From the NCBI RefSeq assembly GCF_963675165.1, contig NC_087377.1:6775122-6839121 (forward strand): a stretch of DNA of 64,000 nt. The letters run 5' to 3'. The notes beneath the pieces are model-generated. The model was given only the letters and a program-made list of their open reading frames with translations. It searched no databases and was not told where the DNA came from. Positions 1 through 11,500 of the stretch are shown here, in pieces. Both the position numbers and the translations under genes were made by a program. The first letter of the stretch is position 1. Each line of letters starts with the position of its first letter. The stretch is from Halichondria panicea. Lineage: Eukaryota > Porifera > Demospongiae > Suberitida > Halichondriidae.

Positions 1-22
1 TTAGTTTCTAGTCCAGTTACAC
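1..22 (-). mobile_element. LTR terminus, cut by window edge
   Basis: Read on the minus strand from 22 downward, these bases start TGTAACTGGACTAG and match, over about 21 bases, the sequence just after the polypurine tract of the retroelement ending near 51664. They are therefore probably the first bases of an LTR from the same family, the rest lying outside the window. No polypurine tract lies beside this copy (23-60), so it is a solo LTR or a 5' LTR rather than a 3' LTR. Confidence 0.5.
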
Positions 23-2400
23 ATGCACTGAATTACAGTACCAAAAATTAACAGGGGGCAGCCATTTCATTCATTCATTTCCTCTCACCTCAATCAAACC
101 AGAGGATCAGATCCCTGGTCACCTGTATCCAACAACTCAATTCAGCACCTCATGGGGTGTGGATGGGTTGAGTTACATTGCTCGATGATTATAAATATCG
201 ATCACTGCTTGCTTACACCAGTATAGCTTTCTGTACTCGTCTGCTTGTGTTTTCGTTGTCGTTTAAGATGAGCATATCCTCGATTTTCTTCATTGTTCTA
301 CAAGATTGGTACATTCTGAACTTCAAGATGTTTATCTTGCAAAAATGGGGAACGTTTAACGTATTGAACTTCTTTTCTTTATAGTATGACAACACTACGA
401 CAGTGAGCAACTCAGACCCACCTTTCTTGAACAAAATAATTGCATGGTGATAGCACTTTTGAAGGAGAATGACAGCGACTTTCCCATATTGATTCGATGT
501 GTTTCCTCAACTGCCCAATGTTGTATGAATGATTGGAGCTTATATATTCCAACAATTCAGTGATAGACCCTCATCCCTCACCTCCATGGGTATTGCCGCG
601 GAGAACACATGTCTGTTGGCATGTGACATGTGGACATATTTGTTGAGCCTGCTCCACACTGCGTAAATATTTAAGATCCAAGCTGTCCGGTCCGGTCCCA
701 AGTATTAAGTCACTGCATGGAGCTTTTATCTCGTGGTCATTACAAGATTTATTATTTGCCAAGAGCCTGCATGTACTAGATATAAGTACGTAGCACACAC
801 AAATCTATATACTGTGAGCATGTTCTTCAACCGATATCAAGAAAGACTGCTGCTGCTGGTGATGTGGCCATGCAGATTGTGGGGACATGATGCCTTGGCT
901 GACTATATGGAGATGTTCCAGCCTGGACCTAGAGGCCATCAACTGTTGTACATAGATGTATCAAGTGTAATGATGTAGGTATACATTTACAATTATGACC
1001 CATTGTCTATTCTATATAATGGCTTAAATAATAGCATATGCACATGCCCTTACTATCAATCACGCTTCTACTCCACACAGCATTGACCGAGGTGATAGGT
1101 GCTGGTCACCGCTTCACTGCTTGGTCCTGACTATAATAACTGGCGATAGACCTTAAGTAAGCAAAGCCTCTCCATCGATACACACACAATATTCTCTATA
1201 CTGGATTGTTGAGAGGTATTTCCTGAGGGTAGGATCTGGTTGATCTGGTATTTTTTTATTTGTATGTTGTAATACTCATGCTAGTAAATGAGGTGCAAAT
1301 GATTTTGGAGTGATCAAGACACCCACTATTGATTTACAACAACTTTTACGTACATGTTTTTTAATGTGATTTATATAATTGTCTTTTTAGGATGTGAAGC
1401 AAAAAGCTTGTAAGAAAAAATTCAAGCCATTCTCGACCTCAACCAGATCCTACTTTCTCTCGACAAAACAAAAGCATCTAGGAAGATATAAATTCAACCA
1501 TTATAAGACACTTAGTAACCTCACCTGTCACCTCATTATTAAGTACATATCATATACATGTTTATTTTTGCTTGTGTGTACCTTGTGTTAAACATTATAT
1601 AATATTTATAATAAATTATTATTGAGATCCCTTAGAGTACAGTATTACACTTATAATTAGTGTCAAGACTCACAAAGGGAGTTTAGTAAGATATAAATAC
1701 ATTGTTGTCGTGTTTATAATGTTATTATCTAACTAAAATAATTATGATAGATCTAGCTTTTTTACTGATATGGATGCCATCATGAAGCCCTTAAATTCCT
1801 TTAATTACACTGTCCACAGTATGAGCTTAGACATGCTTAGGGCTCCAGCTTGAGATACTCTCATAATTATACCATGTGGCTTCGATTTACGCCGCAATAG
1901 AGGGCCTGTAATCGAGGCTACATTCCGTAAGTAGGATTGTGACATATGACGTAATGCGTTTCCAATCCCTTTCCTTTACTATCTAGCTATAATTATATAG
2001 ATAGTTTTCATTTTTGTTCTTTTACTTTTTAAGTCACAGTAGTACAACATTGTAACTAGTTACAATGATGTACTATAATGTGGCTGTTATTAAAATATGC
2101 AACTGGGAATGTGCTAGACGTGTGGGGAGAGTTGGCGCGCCTCCAAAGGTCTTTAACCCACCGTTTCCGATTCTCAAGGTCGGACATCTAGCTACCCCCG
2201 GTTGCTATTCCAATGTGTTTTACTCTAACTACTGCTCTAAGGTGTTTAGCTATAATACAAATAATTATTTCTTCTCAGCATCAAAAAGACACAGTATAAA
2301 GTTAAACTAATGAGTCAGCAAGGTCTCAATGGACAGATATACACCCAACTTTTATTATTTTTTATTTCAATCTCTCAAACACACACACACACACACAGAG
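23..2400. other. No confident gene; expected DNAI1 5' exons not seen
   Basis: AT-rich sequence with only short shadow ORFs. I looked here for exons encoding the N-terminal half of the DNAI1-like protein that starts abruptly at 2401 and recognised none. A CA microsatellite at about 2380-2397 supplies the acceptor context of the first recognised exon. Confidence 0.5.
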
Positions 2401-5400
2401 ATTTCAAGTATTATGATGACCCTGGAGACCAGTTTAGAGATAATGTGGGCTCAATGCTTCCCCTCTGGCGGTTCAAATTTGACAAGGCTCGAAAAGCAGC
2501 TATTACAGCACTGTCATGGAACCCTCTGTACAGTGACCTGTTTGCTGTGGGTCGTGGTTCTTGTGAATACAGTGAACACTGTCCATTGTTGTAATCCTGT
2601 AATCAGGTCACCTACATGTAGCTAGGTTAATGAGTCCAAAAGTCTTCATAGCGTGTGTTTTGACGTGTGTTAGCATGCCATCTCTTTATTACAGCACCAC
2701 TGTTGGGGTGACCACTATCACTGTACTAGCTGTGCCTTGCTTAGCATGCCTCCTTTTGTTTCAGATGAGTTCACTGATCAAGGCAGTGGAGGGTTGATTT
2801 GCTTCCATTCTCTGAAGAACCCAACCTATCCTGAGTACGTTGTCACCAGCATGCAAAGTGCATGTGTCTTCTCGTGGTATTTCCTGTTTCAATGCCAGTT
2901 ACCAATGATTGCTTTGTGTACAAGTGTACGATTTTAATGAGCACACATAGGATCTTTTTACCTGTAACAATAGTCTGTACTTTTATAACATGCAATGTTA
3001 CCCCCCCCCCTCCAGGTATATCTTTGAGACCCCCAGTGGAGTGATGTGTTTGGACATACACCCTGAGCACCCCTACCTAGTGGCCGCAGGGCTCTATGAT
3101 GGCACGGTGCTCGTCTATGACCTTCAAGAGAACTCTAAAGAGGCCATCTACAAGGCCACTGCTAACACCGGGAAACATTCAGACCCTGTCTGGCAGGTAT
3201 GCAAGTCACTACGGTGTGTTCGTATGCATGTAATTATCACCCCCAAAAAAGTGTTGGCACTCGGTTTTTTTTCTAGCTGTGTTACAAACACTGTTATGGA
3301 ACAAAGCTATGGGTTACTATACAGAGGTGGCGTTTGTTTGAGGGGTTGCACACAAAACGCTACATTTTAGGCCTTGAATTCCCCCAGTATAGTACTGTTT
3401 TTCAATGCATGTAACTTGATAAATTGGACACTCTATTTATGGCGTAGGTGAGCTGGCAGAAAAATGATATGGATGGCAACCTCAACTTATACTCTGTATC
3501 TGCTGACGGTCGAGTGGTCACATGGAAACTGGTCAAAAATGAGCTTCAATTCCAAGATGCTCTTACACTCAAGAACAGTGTCGAGGGGCAGAAAGATTTC
3601 ACACTCAGTAAAGCACTCTCTGCAATTTGTGCATTCTATATTATACATGTACAGCAAGTGAAGTTCATGTACATGTACATACTACCATATATCCGGTTTT
3701 GACAACGTAGTTGTCATTGTGAATAACATTTGTACAAGCCTGATTGCGTTTTCAACTGTTGCAATTTTAGTAACTGTATGCGCATTCTCTCTCCTTTGCG
3801 GGTCTTTCGTTTGCCTCCTATGCAAAAACTCGCAATTCGCATTCAAAAGAGTCTCACATTCGAAACCTGGTATACGGCAGTTTCCTAGTTAATCCCAAGT
3901 ATTATTTATACATGCACGTACTGTATAATAATTATTGTGTCCACCCTATACACAGGCTCTGGTACAGCGATTGGATTCAGTCCATTTGTTGACCACTTGT
4001 TCTTAGTTGGTTCTGAAGAGGGCCAGATTTACAAGTGCTCTAAAGCCTACACTACCCACTACCTCGACGTGTACAAGGTACACATTTTTGTAATACAAAA
4101 TTACCGGTACCTACAAATACATACCGTATTTACTTGATTAAACGCCCCCCTTGAATAAACGCCCATCTCGTTTAAACGCCCAGGATAAAAGCTCTGTAAA
4201 CGCCCATCTTAAATAATCACCCATATATGAGGCGTGGCACTGTGGGTGGAGCTGAAATAGCACGTGAAACCCAGTTGCAAGCATGGCAGCATAGAATAAT
4301 ATGATGCATCGATGGAGAGAGAGAGTTACCGACACAGAGGGCACTCCTATGACTTAAATTTAAGCTGAGAAATAGATTTAAGCTGAGACAGCAGCCCAAA
4401 AAGAGCACAATAACTGCTGCTGTGCAAGAGTTTTCGAGTAGACATAACAATAAACGCCCTCCTGGATTAAACGCCCTCCTCGTTTAAACGCCCCCTCTAA
4501 AGACTTCGATCTGAAATAAACGCCCGGGCGTTTAATCAAGTAAATACGGTACATGTATGATCATAATGCGTACAACAAATAAAACGTGTGCGTATCATAC
4601 ACATGTACATGTACGTACTGTACGTAGCTACACGTGTACAGCCTGACTACATGTTGGTACTTGGTTAGGACAAACATACAATGAAATTATACTGTGTACA
4701 TATCATGTGTGTAGATGTATACCATCACAACCCTCCTCCACACATCTCACAGGCCCACCACATGGCAGTACACTCCATCACTGCATCAGCTGGAACCCTT
4801 TCCATCAAAATGTTTTTGCCTCTTGTGGAGCTGACTGGACAGTCAAAATATGGGACCACACTAGAAAGTAACTAAGCATGCTGTATAATAATAAGCAGGG
4901 GAGTAACTAGAAATTTTACAGGAAGGAGGCAACGCCCCCACAAAATGTTTAACCGAAAACCACACCCACTAATTATCGCTAAGAAGGCAGGTAAATGGCA
5001 GTATAACTGCTATTTACCTGCTCTTCTTCTCCTTTTTTCATCAACAAGACAGTGACAGAACTCATTTTCTGCTCATTCTATATACCTAGTTGGCTAGTTA
5101 TCCAGAAGTTAGCTAGCCAGAGCTATTAATTAAAAGCTGAGTCACATGGCACTTGAAGTTCAATAGTACAGGAGGCAAGGCCAGGGCCTCCTCTGCCTCA
5201 TTGCTAGTTACGCCCCTGATAAGTGGTGGGAGGATTCTCATGCTATAAATTATGTGTTTTATATCACAACGATCCCTTACCAAGTAATGCCTCGAGGCTA
5301 ATATAACACGGAAGGGACTGTATGACCTTTATTACATCCTTGTTACCTTGACAACATATTTTATACAGACTGTACGTTTATCAATTTTGTCTCTAATATC

Positions 5401-7871
5401 TCTACAGGAATCCAATGTTCTCCTTTGACCTCAACAATGTTGTTGGAGACGTGGCATGGTCGCCATATTGCTCTACTGTATTTGCTGCTGTAACTGCAGG
5501 TGGCAAGGCGTATGTGTTTGACCTCAGTATCAACAAGTACGAGCCACTCTGCGTCCAATCAGGTGAGAGCTAGAGTGACATACATTTAGCTGTGAAAGAT
5601 GAGAACACGGCGTCCCAGAAGTAGTTATAGATTTAAATTAGATTCTAGTGTCCAGCTTGTACTTTGATTTTGTGTTTCATTGTTTGTACTCACCCTTCAA
5701 ATCTCCACTCTAGAGTAGTAGGTAAATGTATCATGTACTTCAATTCTGTATGTATACACATGCAGCAGTACAATGTATAATCCAACTAGAAAAACATTTG
5801 CAATGTGAAAAATTGCTAGGATTGGCCAGGGGAACCACAAAAAAGTGTGGGAACAAGAAATCAGACGAGAGCATAACTCCAATCCGTTACAACGTCAATC
5901 ACATGTACTGGTAGTTTTCCCATGTTTTCCATGTTCCAATATATCACGCAATTTTTACTGGTGGGGTGATGACCAATCCCTATAATATTTATTATACATC
6001 CATTTTGGAATGTGGGGTACATAATCATGATGATTTGTGATGAATTGATGTTCCTAATACATGCAGTGTTGATCATGAGCACAGGTATACAGCGTAGTAA
6101 CATGCACGGACCGTACTGGTGACCTGCATGGAATGATGTGGTGGATGGAAGCTGATAGATGGATCTGGAACACAGTCTATTATTTAATATACTATGTATT
6201 GTACATGTTCATGACGTTGTAACGGATTGGAGTTATGCTCTCGTCTGATTTCTTGTTCCCACGTTTTTTGTGGTTCCCCTGGCCAATCCTAGCAATTTTT
6301 CACATTGCAAATGTTTTTCTAGTTAGATTCCCTTTCTTTTTCAGTACAGTTTACGTATCATGACATGCATAAAAGTGGAACGTCAAGAGGCAGTACAGAA
6401 GTTCAAGAAGAGAAGACAGGACTAATCAGATATTTTCTCGAATATCTCTGGACTAATAATAGTAATGAGTAATATTGCTTGATATGTTGAATTTGCGAAT
6501 CAGTATTAAATGATAGCCATTTTAAGAGCATGATATCTAGCCAGTGCATATAGCATGCCTGTCAGAGAAAGGGAGCTAGAGCTGAACAGTGTGAAGAAAA
6601 GCAACACCTCAGGCTCTGGAAAAGCACTGCACTGATTTTAGGCACGGTTTATTAGCCACGCCTATCTATTATTAATTGGCCACAACGCAATTGCTGAGTC
6701 ATTAAAGATGGCGGAATTGTCTAGGTATAAGAGAATTAGAGACTGAGAGGTCATCTGCCCCGTGGAAGCAATCGCAAATCTGAAGAAGCGCTTTGTAATC
6801 CAGGTTGTAGTCGTTTGGAAACCCTGTGCAGAATGTCCTGGAGATGGCTGTACTTGGAGCAAATGCTGGGCAAGAAACTTACTTACTTACTTACTTAGCT
6901 AGTCAGTCAGACAAAGAGCGGTGAAACGTCGAAATAGTGCAATTTTTAAAATGACAATATTCATTCATTAAAATGTTCATGGATTATGAAATGAGAGATA
7001 CAAAGAGAGAAAAGGCTAAATAAACTATCTGTCTAGCCAGTTCCTTGATGTGGCCTTTCCCTGCAGAGATAGAACAGTTTGAACATGAGTCAAAATAATT
7101 GAAATATTGCTAAACACGGGCAAACCCACTGCCAATCCTATGTAAAAAACCTACTGATTTTGTCATTCATGAACATTTACCTGTATTATGTGTACATTAT
7201 TATCTGTTTTCCACATGTGCACGTACTCAATCCCACAGTGATTCAGAAAAGGCGCACTAAACTGACTCATGTGTGCTTCAACCCTGTCTATCCGATAGTC
7301 ATCATTGGTGATGATAGGGGCACCGTCATCTGTCTCAAACTCTCTCCTAACCTCCGGAAGACCTCACGGTGAGTTATTATGTATAACCTACTACTGTATG
7401 AAAATCACATGGGCTTAATATTATTCCTCGGTGTGCACATGCGCAGCGAGGTATATATATATACGGTAGTGTGTTTGTGTGTCTGTCTGTCTGTAGAAAC
7501 TGCTGGATTCGAGGCTATCACTGTGGTTCAGGGAAAGTGTGTAGTCTCCTCATTCATGTACGCACCGCAATACTGGAGATCACACCCTTTTCCCTAAGAA
7601 GGCGTGGTTCCTTGTGGGCTTTTGTAATGGGGAAAACCTCCTAGTATTAATATCGTACAGGCGTATTTCCAGTATATTTCTTATTGATTACAAGATTTCA
7701 CTTGTTGCCAGCCCCTCGTTTCTTCTGAATAATTATATTGTTATACAAAGTCATGTAGTTTGCATGTCCTCACAGGAGAAGAATCGAACCAAAGACACAG
7801 AGGTGGCAAAGATTGAGAAACTTATCTCGTTTGTGCGTGAACCACTACTCGAGAAGCAACGGGAAAACTGA
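2401..7871 (+). CDS. DNAI1: Axonemal dynein intermediate chain 1-like, C-terminal WD-repeat half, one frameshift
   Basis: Outer-arm dynein intermediate chain, which anchors heavy chains to doublet microtubules in cilia. Exons I can join: 2401-2562, 2765-2834, 3016-3196, 3448-3607, 3956-4077, 4753-4867, 5408-5562, 7239-7368 and 7776-7871 (TGA). The translation follows animal DNAI1 closely: LLPLW-like [73 protein letters not shown] and [20 protein letters not shown]. These cover the WD40 propeller and C-terminus. About 330 N-terminal residues expected from the family are not found upstream. Exon 4753-4867 is frameshifted by an 8-bp tandem repeat (4771-4786). Exon 7239-7368 ends in phase 2 but the last exon starts in phase 0. 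A small exon at about 7498-7536 would reconcile them, or there is a second lesion. Identity is secure; whether this copy is functional is not. Confidence 0.85.
4124..4549. mobile_element. MITE, TIR CCGTATTTACTTGATTAAAC, TA target duplication
   Basis: A 426-bp element in a DNAI1 intron. It begins CCGTATTTACTTGATTAAAC and ends with its reverse complement, and is flanked by TA at 4122-4123 and 4550-4551. Short motifs based on AAACGCCC recur inside both ends. It has no coding capacity. A second, interrupted copy lies at 19710-20657. TA duplication suggests Tc1/mariner-type mobilisation (inference). Confidence 0.85.
4771..4786 (+). repeat. 8-bp tandem duplication inside a DNAI1 exon
   Basis: CACTCCAT (4771-4778) is followed directly by CACTGCAT (4779-4786). 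Removing one unit restores the reading frame from AHHMAVHSI to SWNPFHQN, the order expected for the family. The duplication is therefore the lesion that breaks the frame. Confidence 0.85.
4896..5218. mobile_element. MITE with CAGGGGNGTAACTAG termini
   Basis: The left end CAGGGGAGTAACTAG and right end CTAGTTACGCCCCTG are inverted repeats with one mismatch. The flanking direct repeat is ATAAG (4891-4895 and 5219-5223). It is about 323 bp, non-coding, and lies in a DNAI1 intron. Superfamily not determined. Confidence 0.7.
5779..6329. mobile_element. Foldback-type MITE with about 118-bp inverted arms
   Basis: Positions 5779-5900 and 6210-6329 are nearly perfect reverse complements; the outer end reads AATCYAACTAGAAAAACATT. 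The spacer is about 310 bp. It sits in the DNAI1 intron after exon 5408-5562. Part of one arm recurs at 18241-18327, so this is a dispersed family. Confidence 0.8.
6877..6896 (+). repeat. (ACTT)5 microsatellite
   Basis: Five perfect ACTT units in a DNAI1 intron. Confidence 0.9.
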
Positions 7872-8557
7872 TGGAAAGACAATAGCATTATCTTATAAGT
7901 AACGTCTACGTGTACATACATAAAAATTAGACACATCTTGTACCCTCTACCTGCCATTGACGCATAAACGGTGCCCCGCACTGCGTCCAGAATGCCTTCA
8001 ACAGCACACGAAGTTGCTAATAGTTAATTGAGGCATGTAATTTTTTCCCGTGTTTGGGCATGCCTCGAATCCCAAACATGGGTTAAGGGGACACAAAATT
8101 CCCCTTAACTGGGGTTCGTCTTGTTTTTGGCACATTTAAGGTTTGAGACACTCCTCGAGACTGCATGTATTTGGTGGGCTAATCGAGGGTGTATAATTAT
8201 ATTACGCTACAGTTAGCACCAATTAACTTCATCATTGATATATATATACATGTAGATCTATAGAGTACGTATTGTCTTGCAGTTCCATTTAAGGCTCTAG
8301 ATCTGTCTGGCATGCATTCCATATACATTGTATATATACAAATTATTCAGTTCATCAATTTATTCTAGTTATAGCATACGTTGTATTAATCCTTTTTGAT
8401 GTGGCTGAAAATAAATTGAAGATTTGGAAAGCATGCATGCATGTGTGTGAGGTATGAAAATATCCTGTCAAGTGACTGAGAGCTTTCATGACACAGAAAA
8501 CAACCATTCGAATTGAGATTGCCATGGAAACAAAATACATGTATACAATCAGTAGTT
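7872..8557. other. Convergent intergenic interval DNAI1 / TCF
   Basis: Holds the 3' ends of DNAI1 (+) and TCF (-). I see no gene. Two short inverted repeats stand out: CCCGTGTTTGGG / CCCAAACATGGG (8047-8082) and GTTAAGGGGA / TCCCCTTAAC (about 8082-8109). These may be hairpins at transcript ends or a decayed MITE. Confidence 0.5.
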
Positions 8558-11500
8558 TTATGTTGGGATTGTTTGTAATGTGATTGCAACTTTTCCATTT
8601 TTAGTGAAATCCGAGATATCTAGCTCGTCGTCGTTATTTCGTTTGACACACTTTCTTTTACGTCTGCACAAAAGTGATATAGTAGTGTAATGCCACTGTA
8701 CATGCATAATGAGGATTATCATAGTGGTTATAATTATAAGTTCATGGATGTATACTTATCTCTGTTTATTTGGTCTGAGTTGTGGTACAAGGTGTAAACC
8801 ATCATGCATGTGTGGTGGTACGTAGGTGAATAAGCAGTGATGCAAGATTGTATACATCACAGTAATTATGCGAGGGCCTGCATGCATGGGTTATAGTCTT
8901 ACTCACCTGCAAGGTGCACACCAGTTGGAGGAGTTGTCTGGATGTTTATCAGGACACCTCTCTCCTTCACTCTCACCCAGGGCACAGCTGTCAGTCGAAC
9001 CCTCAACTGGAACAACAAAGTACAAGTGATTTGGACACCCCAAGTACAATGACTGTGAGCTACCTAACTCGTTTCTTCACAAATTAATTTTATCCAACGC
9101 GTATTGAGTATTGAGTATTGCTTAGGTCAAAATAATAAGGACCAATGTGCAAAGGGCTTAGCAAATATATGTATTTGATTGACTCAGGGTTTCATACAGG
9201 ACTCTGAGTTGTCTGGATGTTTATCAGGACACCTCTCTCCTTCATTCTCACCCAGGGCACAGCTGTCAGTCGAACCCTCAACTGGAACAACAAAGTACAA
9301 GTGATTTGGACACCCCAAGTACAATGACTGTGAGCTACCTAACTCGTTTCTTCACAAATTAATTTTATCCAACGCGTATTGAGTATTGCTTAGGTCAAAA
9401 TAATAAGGACCAATGTGCAAAGGGCTTAGCAAATATATGTATTTGATTGACTCAGGGTTTCATACAGGACTCTTACGCGGGGGGGGGGGGGGATAACGAT
9501 GGGCGTAAGGCCCTGGAGATATTGAGTAGCCCCCCCCCACCCAGTAAAAAATCTTGAGGAATGATTGTAATTTGTTTTGTGTGCTTCAAGCCGTTAAGTC
9601 AACCATATTTTGTTGTTGTTATGACATCATTCCAGGGGAATCCCATGCTTGCATGGCCCTCCCCCTCTGCATGAAACCCTGACTGTCATAGTTATAGTGA
9701 TACTGTTCATACCTTCGTCATTCCCCTTCTCAGATTTGGCTTTTCTCTTTCTCCTCTTCTTGTGAACAGCGTAGTTGTCGCGTGCTGACCAGCCAGGGTA
9801 CATCTGTTAGAGGACGACATTAATGCAGACATTTAAGCGAGTGTAATGTGTGGAAGTACAGTGTAGCGTGCAACAAAAAGCTTCCGATAAAAGTTTCAGT
9901 GTGTACGTGATTGCTTGTATCTATACTTCATCTTCATGTACAAGGAATGTATTCATATAGGGCAATCATAAACAGTGTTGTTGTATGGACACGTACACAA
10001 ACAAGTCTCAAGTACAGGTATGCGGGTATCGATTCCTATATACATATCCGCCAAATAAAGTAATTACATGCCTGCATGTATAATTATTATAGTAATTAAT
10101 GCATTAATTGTTTTAGTCTGTTGTAACTACCTGCATATGTCTCGCTCTCTCTTCTCTTGCCATTTCATAGTACGTGGCTTGTTCACTGCGATCCAGCGCG
10201 TGCCACTGTTATGGAATCAAAGATAGTAACCACCATGACAAGAGGCAAAGGAATCTACAATGTATATAATATATACGAATCACTGAATAGAAATACAATA
10301 ATACTCACCATTTTGCCGAGTATCTGGTTAATGGCTGCAGACTCTTTCAACGTGCACTCCTTTATAACTTCCGCTCTCTTGGTTTTCATGAAGATCATGA
10401 ATGCATTTAGTGGTTTTTTGATGTGCGGCTTCTTCTCTTTCACCTGTGGTCAGAATCACACTGATCACACATACTCTACACGTACACTGCCTCTATTAAT
10501 ATAGGGCACCATACAATTTTCATACTGACTACAGACTTTGACTGTCAAACACACATACATGTACTCATGCGCACCTGTGGTTGTACAAGGCCTGAGTTGG
10601 GTTGTACTGCTGCATTAGGGGCAACTGGCTGTCCGAAGGTAGTAAACTAAAGAGGGAGGGAGAGGAAACTACAGTGAGACTCATTTCAGAGCCACTTGTA
10701 AGGTATGCAAGCACAGCTGCTCTAACCTTATTATACATTACCAATGTGCAAACACGGCAATGCTTTCGAGCCATGAAGGTTCGTGGCTATTTTTGGCTTC
10801 GAACAACTGAAAACATTCACTACAATTATACAGCACTTAACATTCATGCAGTGGCTTCTGTGTGCCAAGTTCTTGAATGAACTTTTGAGGTACTTGTTCC
10901 AAGAAATAAAATTAAAACGGTAGCTACAGTATATACACGATTCTTATAATTATATCACATACAATGTAGACTGCTCACCTGTTGATAAGGAGTAGCCACT
11001 GCATACTGCCCGGGAATCATAAAGGGGTAGCCAGCGGCAGGTCTAAAACCTGATTGGTCAACTGGTAGGAAACCAGCAGTTGGGTATCCATACGGTATAC
11101 CAGTTACTGTGGGTGCTTGGGAAACTTTCCTATAAAATTATGTGTGTGCATGCACATGTGTGCTTGTGAGGGCATGTACAAACTGTTCATGGTTGTGGTT
11201 GGAGGGAATCTGCTTATTATAACAACACATGTAGGCTTAATCCAATAATATTAACAAGGCCATACAAGCCAGGCAAATCTACTTACAGGTGCACTAGTTC
11301 TACTTTGTAAGCTCTGCTACCATAACAATTCATGTACACTGTATATTCATTTTGTTGCAGAGTGCTTCACTTAGCAACCTGTGTGTACGTATTTGCCATG
11401 CCAGTACGTACATGTACATGTTTAAATCTCATCCACAGCACTGAGTTTATACTTATACCCACATTGGTTAGCATGTAAGTTTCCAAACATTAGAGTTGTT

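Noticed and set aside
10575-10646. Alternative frame [17 protein letters not shown] for TCF exon 7
   Set aside because: It leaves a phase that puts a stop at the HMG exon; the frame starting [10 protein letters not shown] joins in phase on both sides.
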